Assembly (NCBI GenBank): GCA_012522935.1
Contig: JAAYJN010000046.1
Location: forward strand, 1-45,446
Direction: 5' to 3'
DNA: 45,446 nucleotides
Source: Candidatus Cloacimonadota bacterium
Lineage (GTDB): Bacteria > Cloacimonadota > Cloacimonadia > Cloacimonadales > Cloacimonadaceae
Part shown: positions 1 through 8,329 of the stretch, piece after piece
Layout: each line of letters starts with the position of its first letter
How positions within the stretch are numbered: position 1 is the stretch's first letter
The notes under the pieces: model-generated
What the model was told of the DNA's origin: nothing
Seen by the model: only the letters and a program-made list of their open reading frames with translations
Database searches by the model: none
Program-made: the position numbers and the translations under genes

Positions 1-150
1 ATTCTTCAGGCAGGTATCTAATTTTGGGCACTAACAGACCTTTTTTTGGGTATCCGAGGTCTATATATCAATGACTTACGATTGGAAAATGGCTTTTTTT
101 AGGAAAATCTTGCGCAAGTTCGGTTAATACTTTGCATACTTATCAAATAA

Positions 151-203
151 TAGCGAGCGATAGCGAGCCCAAATTCGTGATAGTTCGTGTAATTCGTGGT
201 TAC
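151..203 (+). repeat. Dispersed intergenic repeat (AGCGAGC + AATTCGTGGTTA type)
   Basis: This stretch combines AGCGAGCGATAGCGAGC with a block ending in GTGTAATTCGTGGTTAC. An inverted copy with the same two parts in the same order lies at 8139-8190, and partial copies lie at 8201-8231, 15474-15521, 15630-15681 and 31181-31208. It sits just beyond the terminator of the first giant gene. Nothing else is recognisable in positions 1-150. Confidence 0.6.
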
Positions 204-236
204 AAAAAAAGGCGGAACACAAGGTCCCGCCTTTTT
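204..236 (-). terminator. Rho-independent terminator of the first giant gene
   Basis: A GGCGG/CCGCC stem is flanked by an A-run and a T-run. Read on the minus strand, the hairpin is followed by TTTTTTT, about 40 bases after the stop codon of the 276-7418 gene. The A-run on the other side could let it work in both directions. Confidence 0.75.
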
Positions 237-275
237 CTGTTGATTTCGAAGGCCGCAAGGCCTCCTTCACCAAGG

Positions 276-3200
276 TTATCTATTCCTGCCAGAGGGCATA
301 TCGCCATCTGCAGCCGTTACTTTGAAGAACTTGTAGGGTGCATTGGTAGCGTTGAAGGTATAGCCAGCGGAGGTGGTATAACCCAAAACGTTCCAAGTGG
401 TTGCATAAGGATCATCGGCGCCATATACCACATAGTAAGAGGCACCGGTTTCTGGTGTCCAGCTAAGGGTGACGTTGTTTCCAAGTGCTGTGATCGCCAG
501 GTTTTGGGGAGCCCCAAAAACGCCGAGGGGATTGGAGATCACTGCAGGGGAAGTGTGGTCACCAGTGTAATTTGCCTTCACTGCCCATTTGTATAGTCCA
601 GAGGGCACGGTGGCAAAGCCGGTATCCAAGTAGGTGGTATTGGTGACACCGCTTTGCAGCAGGGTCCAGTTCTCAGGTGTGGCTTCATCATCTGCCAACA
701 TGCGATAGACGTTATAGCCTTGCAGGCTGCGGTCTTCCGCATATCTGGATTTGTCTGCAGGAGGAGGTCCAATATAGATGTCATCGATATAGAGGCCGGC
801 ATAAGCTACCACTGTGGTGGCATAAGCGGCAAATCTGATGGTGACTTCCTGGTCTGTATAAGCACTGAGGTCCACGACCTTTTCCACCCAGGCGTTGCTG
901 AGCACTTTCTCTTCCAAGACCATGGTGCCATTTACCTGCACCTGCCAGTAGTCGAAATCACCAAACATATTGTTCCATCTCCAGAAGCGAAGCTGGGGAT
1001 TGGTGAATCCGGCGAGATCCACAGTTTTGGTCAGGTAGCTCCAGGCTCCAGCGTTTGAATAGTTTGTATAGAGCTTGGTGCCCCAGAGTCCGGTTCCAGA
1101 GTAGGCGGCTGTGGGAGGCACGCAGGAATCCGGGCTTTCAGTCCAGTTGAAGGTTCCGCCGCTGGGATAGGTGTTCCCCCATTCCCAGTCGCCATAGCCT
1201 CCGCTTTCCCAACCGCCATCGTCTTCTTCAAAATCCCAGAAGAAGTAGTCAGGTTCTTCGGCGGCATCCCAAGTGAGCTCGGCACCACTTACGTGACGCT
1301 CTGCCACCAGGTTGTAAGCAGTCCACAGTTTTTCGATGAGGGTGATGGTGCCCAGATTTACTGCGCTGCCATAAACCGTGGTGCTGCCGCTGTAGGAATC
1401 GTAGCCGGCATAGGTGACGGTGATGGTGTAAGGAATGCCAGTGGTGTTACCCAATACGTTCGGGATGCTGAAAGCACCGTTGGCGGTGGAATATACCGTG
1501 TGGTTTTCATCGCCATGCAGGGTGATTGTGGCACCCACTACGCCGCCGGGGATATCGTTTGTTTTTACGATACCGGAGACGGTGACGCGGGGCATTGCCT
1601 GCAAGGTGAAGTTTTGGGTGACGGTTTGACCCACCAGCAGCTCGATATCGGTGACGGTTTGCGAATAGTAGGTGGGTTTGGATGCCGTGGCGGAAACGGT
1701 GTGCACTTCCCAGAACGTGAAGCTGTAATAACCGGTTCCATCTGTGATGGTGCTATAACGCTCGTCTGTGAGGGTCACAGTTGCTTCGGGGATGGGGTTG
1801 TTTGCCGCATCGCGCACATAGCCTTCCAGCTTGGCATGAGGCTGCAAATCGGCATCACTCACCACGAAGGTGGTATTGGGTAGCCAGGCATTCAGGGTGC
1901 CACCAGCGACAGGAGCTTCCGGATCGTATTCCACGGTATCGCTTTGCATATAGCGACTGCGACTGGGATACTCGAGAGTGTTGGTGTAGAAGAATCTGTC
2001 AGTTGATGCATGGTATTGGGTATCCAACACACGGTTGTAGCGCACCGCCAAAGTACCACCGTTATACTCAAATGGAGTGGTGAGCGGGATAACGATTTGA
2101 TTCACGCCTGCGGGGAAATCCAGATTGCCGTTGAAGACTTCCACAAATTCATCAGTCAGCCAGCCAGCGCTAAGGTTTTCCGCTTCAGTTTCTGCCATGT
2201 AGATTTTGATTTCTTTGTTTAGCACAGTGGAGCTGGTGAAGTTATTTGTGAGGATAAGGGCAGTGATATCACCGGAAAGCAGGTGCAATTCTTCAGGATA
2301 ATACAGTGTTTCACTGAGGCTGCTCTTGTAATAGAAGTTCAGGGGCAGGCTGTTTGAAGACAGCGTGCTATCTTCATCGCCCACGGGCAGCATCGTCATG
2401 GAACTGTCAAACACAAGCACATTTTTGATGCCGGTGCTGTTGTTGCTGCTGTTTCCATCACCATTTGCAACCACTTCGGCATAGATCTGATAGTTTCCAC
2501 CCAAGGTGGGGGTCCATTCAATCTCGTGCACAGCACTTTCATCTGCAGCCAAAGCTTCGGTGATGACGCGGCTGGTCAAGACGGTGTTGTCTGATTTGAG
2601 ATAGATGGTATAGTTGGATACAGGTTGGGTACCGTTGTTATACACGCCCAATTCAAATGTAAAGGGAGTGCCTGCCACGCCATATCCGGGTGCGCTGAGG
2701 GTGGTGGCAGCCATGTCTATGGGCATCAGCTCTTCCAAGAGGACGGTATCCAGATAGAGGCTCTGATAGGTTCCGCCCACGCCGTGTTGGAATGCGATAT
2801 AACGGTCTGTGCCGGTATAATTTGCAAAGGACACGCTGTGGGGCTCGAAAGCGGCAGATACCGTGGGTGTGATGGTGGCGATCTCGGTGAAAACGCCATC
2901 TACATCAGGAGTATCCACGGTTCCAACCTTAAAGCTGTAGTTTGTGGTGCTGCCAGCACGCAGCTGGAAGCTGAGCTTGATGCTATTGATCGGCACCACT
3001 ACTTCAGGCGTCACCAGTCTCATTGTTTCCGTAAGGGTTTGGTTGTACATATACACGGAATTTGAGGGTGTGTGAGAGTAGGTGCTGGAGGTGGTGAGCG
3101 ATGACCCAGTGTTGGTTTTTACAGGTGTCCAGGCTCTGGGGAAGTTCGGGGTGGTGACACCGTCGAAGTTCTGGGCATGAGGCAGGCTGAGGATGCGAGG

Positions 3201-6200
3201 GTCGGTTTCAGTGGTGAAGCTGAAGATTTCTTCTGCCAGGGCTTCACCATGGGCGTTGATAGCCTGCACATACCAATACCAGGTTTCCAGATAGCCAAGC
3301 TCCAATCCGCCTTCCACGACGGGGTTGAAGTAAGTGTTTTCAGTCTCGAAGAAATATTCATCATAGATGCTTTCTTCATCCTGAGCCATAAATACAACAT
3401 AGTATTCAGGCACGCCGCCATTCTCAATATCAGCATTCCAAGAGAGGTTGAATCCATTGACAGGCAGCCCGGTGGCTCTATCAGCAGGATAGGTCATGAC
3501 GGGTGCTGCGGGTTCGCCTTCGGGAGGTTCCTCGATATGCAGCATGATGTTGGGACGTGATGTGTTGAGTGTGCCGTTGAGAGTGGTGGGAGGAGTGGTA
3601 TCCACGTTCCAATACATGTGGGAGCCAGTGGCACCGGTGGTATAGCGGAATTGATGTCCGCTGCCGCCGCCAGAGCCGCCGTAGTTGGTTTCCACAGCCA
3701 CGATGAGGTTGCCACCGCCATACATGACGGGGTTGTCAAACTCAAAGGTGTGCCAGCCGGTGCTGCTGAAGACGTGGGTTCCTTCCTTGACCAGGGTGAG
3801 GGTTGATTTGAAGTTATCCCAGGATTGAGCTGTGAGGGCAGTTGCGGAGGTGGTGCCGGCATAGACCTTGTAGGGGATGGAAGTGGTACTGGTGGTATTG
3901 CAATACCAAGCAGCGCTATCCACCAGACCGATCAAGCCGACCTGTTCAGCAGTGTAAAGAGCGGCGGAACGCTCGTAACCCCAAAGGGTTCCAAAGGGTT
4001 TGATTTGGGTGGCTACGCCATCGCCGATTATTACTGTTCCCAAGGGAAGACCTTCTGCGCTCAGCTCCACGTCGTAGTTGGCGCCGCCGTACACCATGCG
4101 CATAGTGGCGGAGATGGCACCTTCCGCAGTGATGGTGGCGCGCACGGGGATGATTACGCTTTGGCCTGCTGCCAATGTTGCAGGCAGGTTCACGTTGTCA
4201 AATTCAAACATGCTGGCATCAGTACCCACAAAGCTGATATTGGCTGCTGCCAGGTTAAGCGTTCCGGCGCCAGTGTTGGAGACCGTCACGTTTTGCCAAG
4301 CTGTGGGGACGTCTTGTGCCATCAAACCAAAATCCAGCGCTGCAGGGGAATAGCTGAAGATGGGGGCGGTGGGCAGATCACCCAAAATCATCATGATATT
4401 GGGATAGCCGGCAACAGTAGTTTGCGTGGCACTCGTAGGCGGATTGGCAGGATCCGGATTATAGGTATCACTATAGGCACGGATACTCCGGTTTTCGCCA
4501 GTGGTGTTGGTATTGAAGAAGAAATAGGTGGAGCTATCGTAGCCTGCCTTGTTTTCGTCAACGGCAATCACCAGGTTATCTCTGTTGTTGTACACGAAGG
4601 GATTGGAGAGAGTGATGGTGATCCAGCCAGCAGTGGCAGGGATATTGAGCGTACCGGAGTAGACCGGGGTAAGATCACTGAGGGGTATCCAAGCAGAGGT
4701 ACTGGCGAATGTCTCTTCTTCAGTATGTCCCATATAGACAACCCATTCGTTAGAGTTGTTACCAGCGCCCGCACCGTTCCAGTAGTAAGATATCTTTTCG
4801 ATACGCTTGTCTGCCATATCGATATCTCCCTGACGATAGATGCTTTGGGAGTAGCTGTATCCATAGTATGCGTTTACGGGCATGTACAGGTTGGCAATGC
4901 CATCACCGATGATCACGGTTCCGGCGGGCATTCCTTCAGCGGAGAGAGCCACGTCGTAATTGACGCCGCCATAAGCCATGCGCATGGTGGCGGAGATGGC
5001 TCCTTCAGCGGTGAGGGTAGCGCGCACGGGGATGGTGACGCTTTCTCCGGTTCCCAAGGCAGCCGGCAGGTTGCTGGTATCAACTGCAAACATACTGGCA
5101 TGGGTGCCGATGACGCTCACATTGCCTGCGTTGAGGTTGATGATTCCAGCGCCATCATTGGTGACGGTCACGTTTTGCCAAGCGCTGGGATTGTTCTGCA
5201 GCAAGGTGCCAAAATTCAGAGCGTCCGGGCTATAGCTGAAGATGGGCAGAGCAGGGGTTTGGCGGACGGTGACGTTATCCACATAGACGTTGTTATCGCC
5301 ACCCGTAACAGTGGATTCCCCGTAGAAGGCGATGTATTTGGTGCCGGTATAGGCGCTGAGATCGATGATCTGGCTTTCACCCAAATACGCAATCTCGTTA
5401 TATACATAAGGGGACCCGGCGTTATCCCACTGGCGCAGGACGGTGGCATCGGTCATCATCGGGCTATCGCTGATGAGCACGATAAATTTATCGTCCAATT
5501 GCTGGAGGGGATCCACGGGGTTAGTTCCACTATAGGTGGTGAGTGCCAGGTCAAACTTGAGATCATAAGCACCGGCAGGAATGGCTACGGGCGGGGTGAC
5601 CAGCCAGTATTTTATGGTGGTGCCATAGATATTGAGGCGGGCGGATTTGTTGGGCGGGGTGCTAATATTGGCAAAGTTTGCCGACATCCAACCGCTAGTA
5701 TATGTGGCAGGTGTTTCGCTGGGGTAGAGCCCGGTAAGCCTTGCCCAGTTTGTGGGCGGGAAGGTGGTGCCTTCAAAATCCTCCGTCCAGGGCAGAGTAT
5801 AGATGGTGGGGTCGTCTCTGGTGGTGAAGCTGCGCACCGTGGTGGCAGGACCTTCTCCCATGGCGTTGAATGCAGCCATTTTCCAATAGTAGGTGGTCTC
5901 ATAATCCAAGAGTGCGGTGGGAGTGTAGCTGAGCCCGGTGATGTTGTCTGCAAAGAGGGTGGAGCCGTCAACAGTGTCCAGATAGAGCCTGTAGCCGGTG
6001 GGTACGCCACCAGTTGTGGGGCCAGTCCATGTGAAGGTGGGGGCGACGCTCTGGGCGGTGGCATTATCTGCGGGCAGACTGGCTGTGGGTGCGCCGGGGG
6101 CTTCCGGAGTTACTTCCGGTCCGATCACCATGTCTATATAGAAGCTTGCGCTTTGCAATCCGGTGCGGATGCCCAGATAGTAGTTGTTGCCAGCCAAGGA

Positions 6201-7418
6201 GCTGAGGTCAACGTTGTTGTTGTACCAAGTGCTGGCAGCGGCATGGGTGATGTTTGCGCCCACTTGGGTCCAGGTGACTCTGTCTGTTGAATACACCACT
6301 TGCAGGGTTCCGGTGGCTGTGGTCACATAAGACCAGAAGTTCAGAGCGCTGTCGTTGGTAATTGTGAGCCTGGGTGTGGAAAGGATGTATTGGGTGCTGG
6401 TGCTGCCATATTTGTAAGCACCGGCAGTGCCATGCACTTTGTAAGAAGTGCTGCGGCTCCAGGTACCCGGATTTGCCCATCCCGGAGGCGGGAAGGTGGT
6501 CTCTTCAAAGCTCTCCACGAGGTTGTTAGCTCCGGGAGTATTGAAGCTCCAGATATCCGAAGCGGGGGAATTGCCAATCTCATTCTTTGCCATCACTTTC
6601 CAATAGTACTTTTGGTTTGCGGCGAGGGTGGGAGTATAGAAATTTTCAGCTTGATTGCTGCTCACCAGTGGCGGATTGGCGGCGGTGCCAAAATAAACGT
6701 CATAAGCATTGGCGTCTCCCGCTCCGGGTGTGGATTGCCATTTCAGAAGGGCATCCGTCATAGCCCAGCCGCCATTGGCAGGTTCAGAAAGAGTGGGTGC
6801 CAGAGGTGCGCTGCTGTTTGGGAAAACAAGCTGGATGCGGTCGATGGTAGCTGTTCTGCTGGTGGCCGTAGGCGGGCTGGCGGGGTCAGGGTTGGTAGTA
6901 TCATTATAGTAATAAATACCCGTATTGGTCCCGCTGGTGAAGCCACCCCAACTCATGCTTGCGTAACCAGAAGTGTTTTCATCCACGGCAATCACGAGGT
7001 TGTCTGTGTTATTATAGTTGAAGGGGGTGGTCAGGGTGATTTCCATCCAGTTATTGGCGGCAGGGACCATATTGGTCACATCGCCGGCAAAGACTTGGGT
7101 TAGATCTGCCAAGGGCACCCAATCGGTGGCGGTGGCGAATGTTTCTTTATCTGTATGGCCCATATAAATGACCCAGTCTTTGGAATTGGCAATAGCGCCG
7201 GAGACGTAGAAAAAACGTATTTTAGTGATGTTTCCGGAGGTATTGATCTGGGTTTGGGTAAAGATTTGCTGAGTGTAGTTATAGCCGTAAAGTCCATATA
7301 AGGGCAAGTAGGATGTGGTGGATGTTCCTGTTCCGATGGAAACAGTATCCGCCATGGCTACACCACAAAATGCCAACATGAGAGTCAGCACTATAATTAG
7401 CTTAAAAAAGTTATTCAT
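276..7418 (-). CDS. Giant secreted multidomain beta-module protein (paralogue 1)
   Basis: A 2380-residue exported protein of unknown function, probably surface-bound or adhesive. The ATG at 7418 is preferred over an in-frame TTG six bases upstream because AAGGAG lies 9 bases before the ATG but too close to the TTG. Residues 1-23 are a signal peptide ending AMA. By eye the module order is: an IGTG module (about 22-200); Fn3; MAM-like choice-of-anchor (298-435); Fn3; MAM-like (540-720); HYDIN/ASH-like (725-830); IGDG module (832-1015); HYDIN-like (1020-1125); IGDG module (1125-1295); Fn3; MAM-like (1408-1567); CARDB-like (1570-1668); a fourth copy of the first module (1672-1858); two carboxypeptidase-regulatory-like domains (1865-2025); MAM-like (2058-2217); and a C-terminal Fn3-like domain (2305-2375). 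No enzymatic motif was seen. No typical Bacteroidota type IX C-terminal tail was recognised. Function is unknown; gene reality is very secure. Confidence 0.93.
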   Translation of the reverse strand: MNNFFKLIIVLTLMLAFCGVAMADTVSIGTGTSTTSYLPLYGLYGYNYTQQIFTQTQINTSGNITKIRFFYVSGAIANSKDWVIYMGHTDKETFATATDWVPLADLTQVFAGDVTNMVPAANNWMEITLTTPFNYNNTDNLVIAVDENTSGYASMSWGGFTSGTNTGIYYYNDTTNPDPASPPTATSRTATIDRIQLVFPNSSAPLAPTLSEPANGGWAMTDALLKWQSTPGAGDANAYDVYFGTAANPPLVSSNQAENFYTPTLAANQKYYWKVMAKNEIGNSPASDIWSFNTPGANNLVESFEETTFPPPGWANPGTWSRSTSYKVHGTAGAYKYGSTSTQYILSTPRLTITNDSALNFWSYVTTATGTLQVVYSTDRVTWTQVGANITHAAASTWYNNNVDLSSLAGNNYYLGIRTGLQSASFYIDMVIGPEVTPEAPGAPTASLPADNATAQSVAPTFTWTGPTTGGVPTGYRLYLDTVDGSTLFADNITGLSYTPTALLDYETTYYWKMAAFNAMGEGPATTVRSFTTRDDPTIYTLPWTEDFEGTTFPPTNWARLTGLYPSETPATYTSGWMSANFANISTPPNKSARLNIYGTTIKYWLVTPPVAIPAGAYDLKFDLALTTYSGTNPVDPLQQLDDKFIVLISDSPMMTDATVLRQWDNAGSPYVYNEIAYLGESQIIDLSAYTGTKYIAFYGESTVTGGDNNVYVDNVTVRQTPALPIFSYSPDALNFGTLLQNNPSAWQNVTVTNDGAGIINLNAGNVSVIGTHASMFAVDTSNLPAALGTGESVTIPVRATLTAEGAISATMRMAYGGVNYDVALSAEGMPAGTVIIGDGIANLYMPVNAYYGYSYSQSIYRQGDIDMADKRIEKISYYWNGAGAGNNSNEWVVYMGHTEEETFASTSAWIPLSDLTPVYSGTLNIPATAGWITITLSNPFVYNNRDNLVIAVDENKAGYDSSTYFFFNTNTTGENRSIRAYSDTYNPDPANPPTSATQTTVAGYPNIMMILGDLPTAPIFSYSPAALDFGLMAQDVPTAWQNVTVSNTGAGTLNLAAANISFVGTDASMFEFDNVNLPATLAAGQSVIIPVRATITAEGAISATMRMVYGGANYDVELSAEGLPLGTVIIGDGVATQIKPFGTLWGYERSAALYTAEQVGLIGLVDSAAWYCNTTSTTSIPYKVYAGTTSATALTAQSWDNFKSTLTLVKEGTHVFSSTGWHTFEFDNPVMYGGGNLIVAVETNYGGSGGGSGHQFRYTTGATGSHMYWNVDTTPPTTLNGTLNTSRPNIMLHIEEPPEGEPAAPVMTYPADRATGLPVNGFNLSWNADIENGGVPEYYVVFMAQDEESIYDEYFFETENTYFNPVVEGGLELGYLETWYWYVQAINAHGEALAEEIFSFTTETDPRILSLPHAQNFDGVTTPNFPRAWTPVKTNTGSSLTTSSTYSHTPSNSVYMYNQTLTETMRLVTPEVVVPINSIKLSFQLRAGSTTNYSFKVGTVDTPDVDGVFTEIATITPTVSAAFEPHSVSFANYTGTDRYIAFQHGVGGTYQSLYLDTVLLEELMPIDMAATTLSAPGYGVAGTPFTFELGVYNNGTQPVSNYTIYLKSDNTVLTSRVITEALAADESAVHEIEWTPTLGGNYQIYAEVVANGDGNSSNNSTGIKNVLVFDSSMTMLPVGDEDSTLSSNSLPLNFYYKSSLSETLYYPEELHLLSGDITALILTNNFTSSTVLNKEIKIYMAETEAENLSAGWLTDEFVEVFNGNLDFPAGVNQIVIPLTTPFEYNGGTLAVRYNRVLDTQYHASTDRFFYTNTLEYPSRSRYMQSDTVEYDPEAPVAGGTLNAWLPNTTFVVSDADLQPHAKLEGYVRDAANNPIPEATVTLTDERYSTITDGTGYYSFTFWEVHTVSATASKPTYYSQTVTDIELLVGQTVTQNFTLQAMPRVTVSGIVKTNDIPGGVVGATITLHGDENHTVYSTANGAFSIPNVLGNTTGIPYTITVTYAGYDSYSGSTTVYGSAVNLGTITLIEKLWTAYNLVAERHVSGAELTWDAAEEPDYFFWDFEEDDGGWESGGYGDWEWGNTYPSGGTFNWTESPDSCVPPTAAYSGTGLWGTKLYTNYSNAGAWSYLTKTVDLAGFTNPQLRFWRWNNMFGDFDYWQVQVNGTMVLEEKVLSNAWVEKVVDLSAYTDQEVTIRFAAYATTVVAYAGLYIDDIYIGPPPADKSRYAEDRSLQGYNVYRMLADDEATPENWTLLQSGVTNTTYLDTGFATVPSGLYKWAVKANYTGDHTSPAVISNPLGVFGAPQNLAITALGNNVTLSWTPETGASYYVVYGADDPYATTWNVLGYTTSAGYTFNATNAPYKFFKVTAADGDMPSGRNR

Positions 7419-7564
7419 AACCAAAAACTCCTTTTAGTTTGATTTGAACTTGTAAGAATAAGCTGTTTGGTTGTGGGTGGGTAAGACCTCCTTTTAGAGG
7501 TTACACCAGTTTGACAAGGATGTTAGCTGCTTAGGGGTGAGAAATTCCCAGCCTGTGAAGACAC

Positions 7565-7944
7565 CGATAGTGTTTTGTGCGATGATATTGGTTGTTGTGT
7601 GGTATCGTGAACAAGCTGTCATTTTTCAGGTCTCACTGGGTCTTATTACGTTACTCGTGAACAATGCAGGGGGATACAGGAAGCTGTATATCCCGCATGA
7701 TAATAAAGATACTGCCACGAGGCAAGATGTGTGGCGCCGAGCGCGTCGGCACCGTGATGCACGATAGTATAACATTTATCTTATAAAGCGTTTCTTCCCA
7801 TTAAAATAAACTATAAATTCATATTGTATTCGGCAAACAGCTTGCTTGTATAATCCTGTAAAATAGTGGGCAAGCTGAGCTGTAACACATTAATTACCTG
7901 AAGCACACTCTTGGGTAAGTTCTCAAACGTGTCAAGAACAAAAA
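7565..7944 (-). promoter_or_regulatory. Candidate structured leader RNA, copy A
   Basis: Non-coding DNA upstream of paralogue 1 that aligns with 14963-15330 upstream of paralogue 2. In transcript sense it starts with a TTGACA box (7930-7935), then a conserved TTTATAAGATAAATG block (7773-7787). Three hairpins follow: 7733-7753 (GGTGCCGA paired to TCGGCGCC), 7713-7724 (TGCC/GGCA with a 4-base loop) and 7671-7694 (GGGATA/TATCCC extended by CAG/CTG). The equivalent hairpins in copy B keep the pairing with changed bases. After the hairpins, conserved linear blocks include GAGACCTGAAAAATGA and ATCATCGCACAAA. The roughly 140 bases nearest the gene are not conserved. It could be a regulatory 5-prime leader, a separate small RNA, or simply a duplicated promoter region. 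Confidence 0.5.
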
Positions 7945-8138
7945 ATAAGCTTGTGGTAGCCGGCAGGGCAAAACTGGGCTGATTCTTGCCGCTTGACATT
8001 GGAATAGGGGAGGGTGAAGAGGTGTCATGATGATGGTATATCTAAGTGTAGTATAATGAATTAGGGTGTGTATGTTTTGTCTTGAAAAGGGCTGTTGATA
8101 GTTTGCCACAAGGCGCAGGCTGCGTCACCTCTTTTTTT

Positions 8139-8231
8139 GAACCACGAATTACACGAAGTACACGAATTTTTCAGCTCGCTACCGCTCGCCGATATTATAA
8201 TAACCACGAAAAGTACGAAATAACACGAAAG
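8139..8231 (-). repeat. Dispersed intergenic repeat, inverted copies
   Basis: Positions 8139-8190 are a near reverse complement of 151-203: ACCACGAATTACACGAA followed by AGCTCGCTACCGCTCGC. Positions 8201-8231 hold a shorter second unit (AACCACGAAAAGTACGAAAT). The two full copies in opposite orientation bracket paralogue 1 and its leader. The remaining gap, 7945-8138, shows nothing recognisable. Confidence 0.6.
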
Positions 8232-8265
8232 CGGCGGAACGCCGCCCCCCTATCAACTAAAACCT

Positions 8266-8297
8266 AAAAAAATCCCCCGCCTTTTACAGCGGGGGGG
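8266..8297 (-). terminator. Rho-independent terminator of the second giant gene
   Basis: On the minus strand, CCCCCGC and GCGGGGG form a strong stem with a loop of about 8 bases, followed by ATTTTTTT. It lies about 35 bases past the stop codon of the 8330-14803 gene. The upstream arm is part of an uninterrupted run of ten G on the plus strand (8291-8300). Confidence 0.75.
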
Positions 8298-8329
8298 GGG
8301 TATCTGTCGCTTAACGCTTCAGAATTGAT

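Noticed and set aside
3825-6290. Open frame of 821 codons on the plus strand, opposite paralogue 1
   Set aside because: It runs wholly antisense to a clear modular gene. Its translation is a Gly/His/Asp-rich, domain-free sequence of the sort produced by reading a biased gene backwards, and it has no ribosome site.
7811-7999. 62-codon minus-strand frame upstream of paralogue 1
   Set aside because: It covers the TTGACA and upstream part of the conserved leader; the matching region at 15181-15330 has no equivalent frame, so conservation is not at protein level.
7419-8329. Tandem giant genes as a transposon or prophage cargo
   Set aside because: No transposase, integrase, terminal inverted repeat with target duplication or tRNA attachment site was seen; the bracketing repeats also occur next to housekeeping genes.
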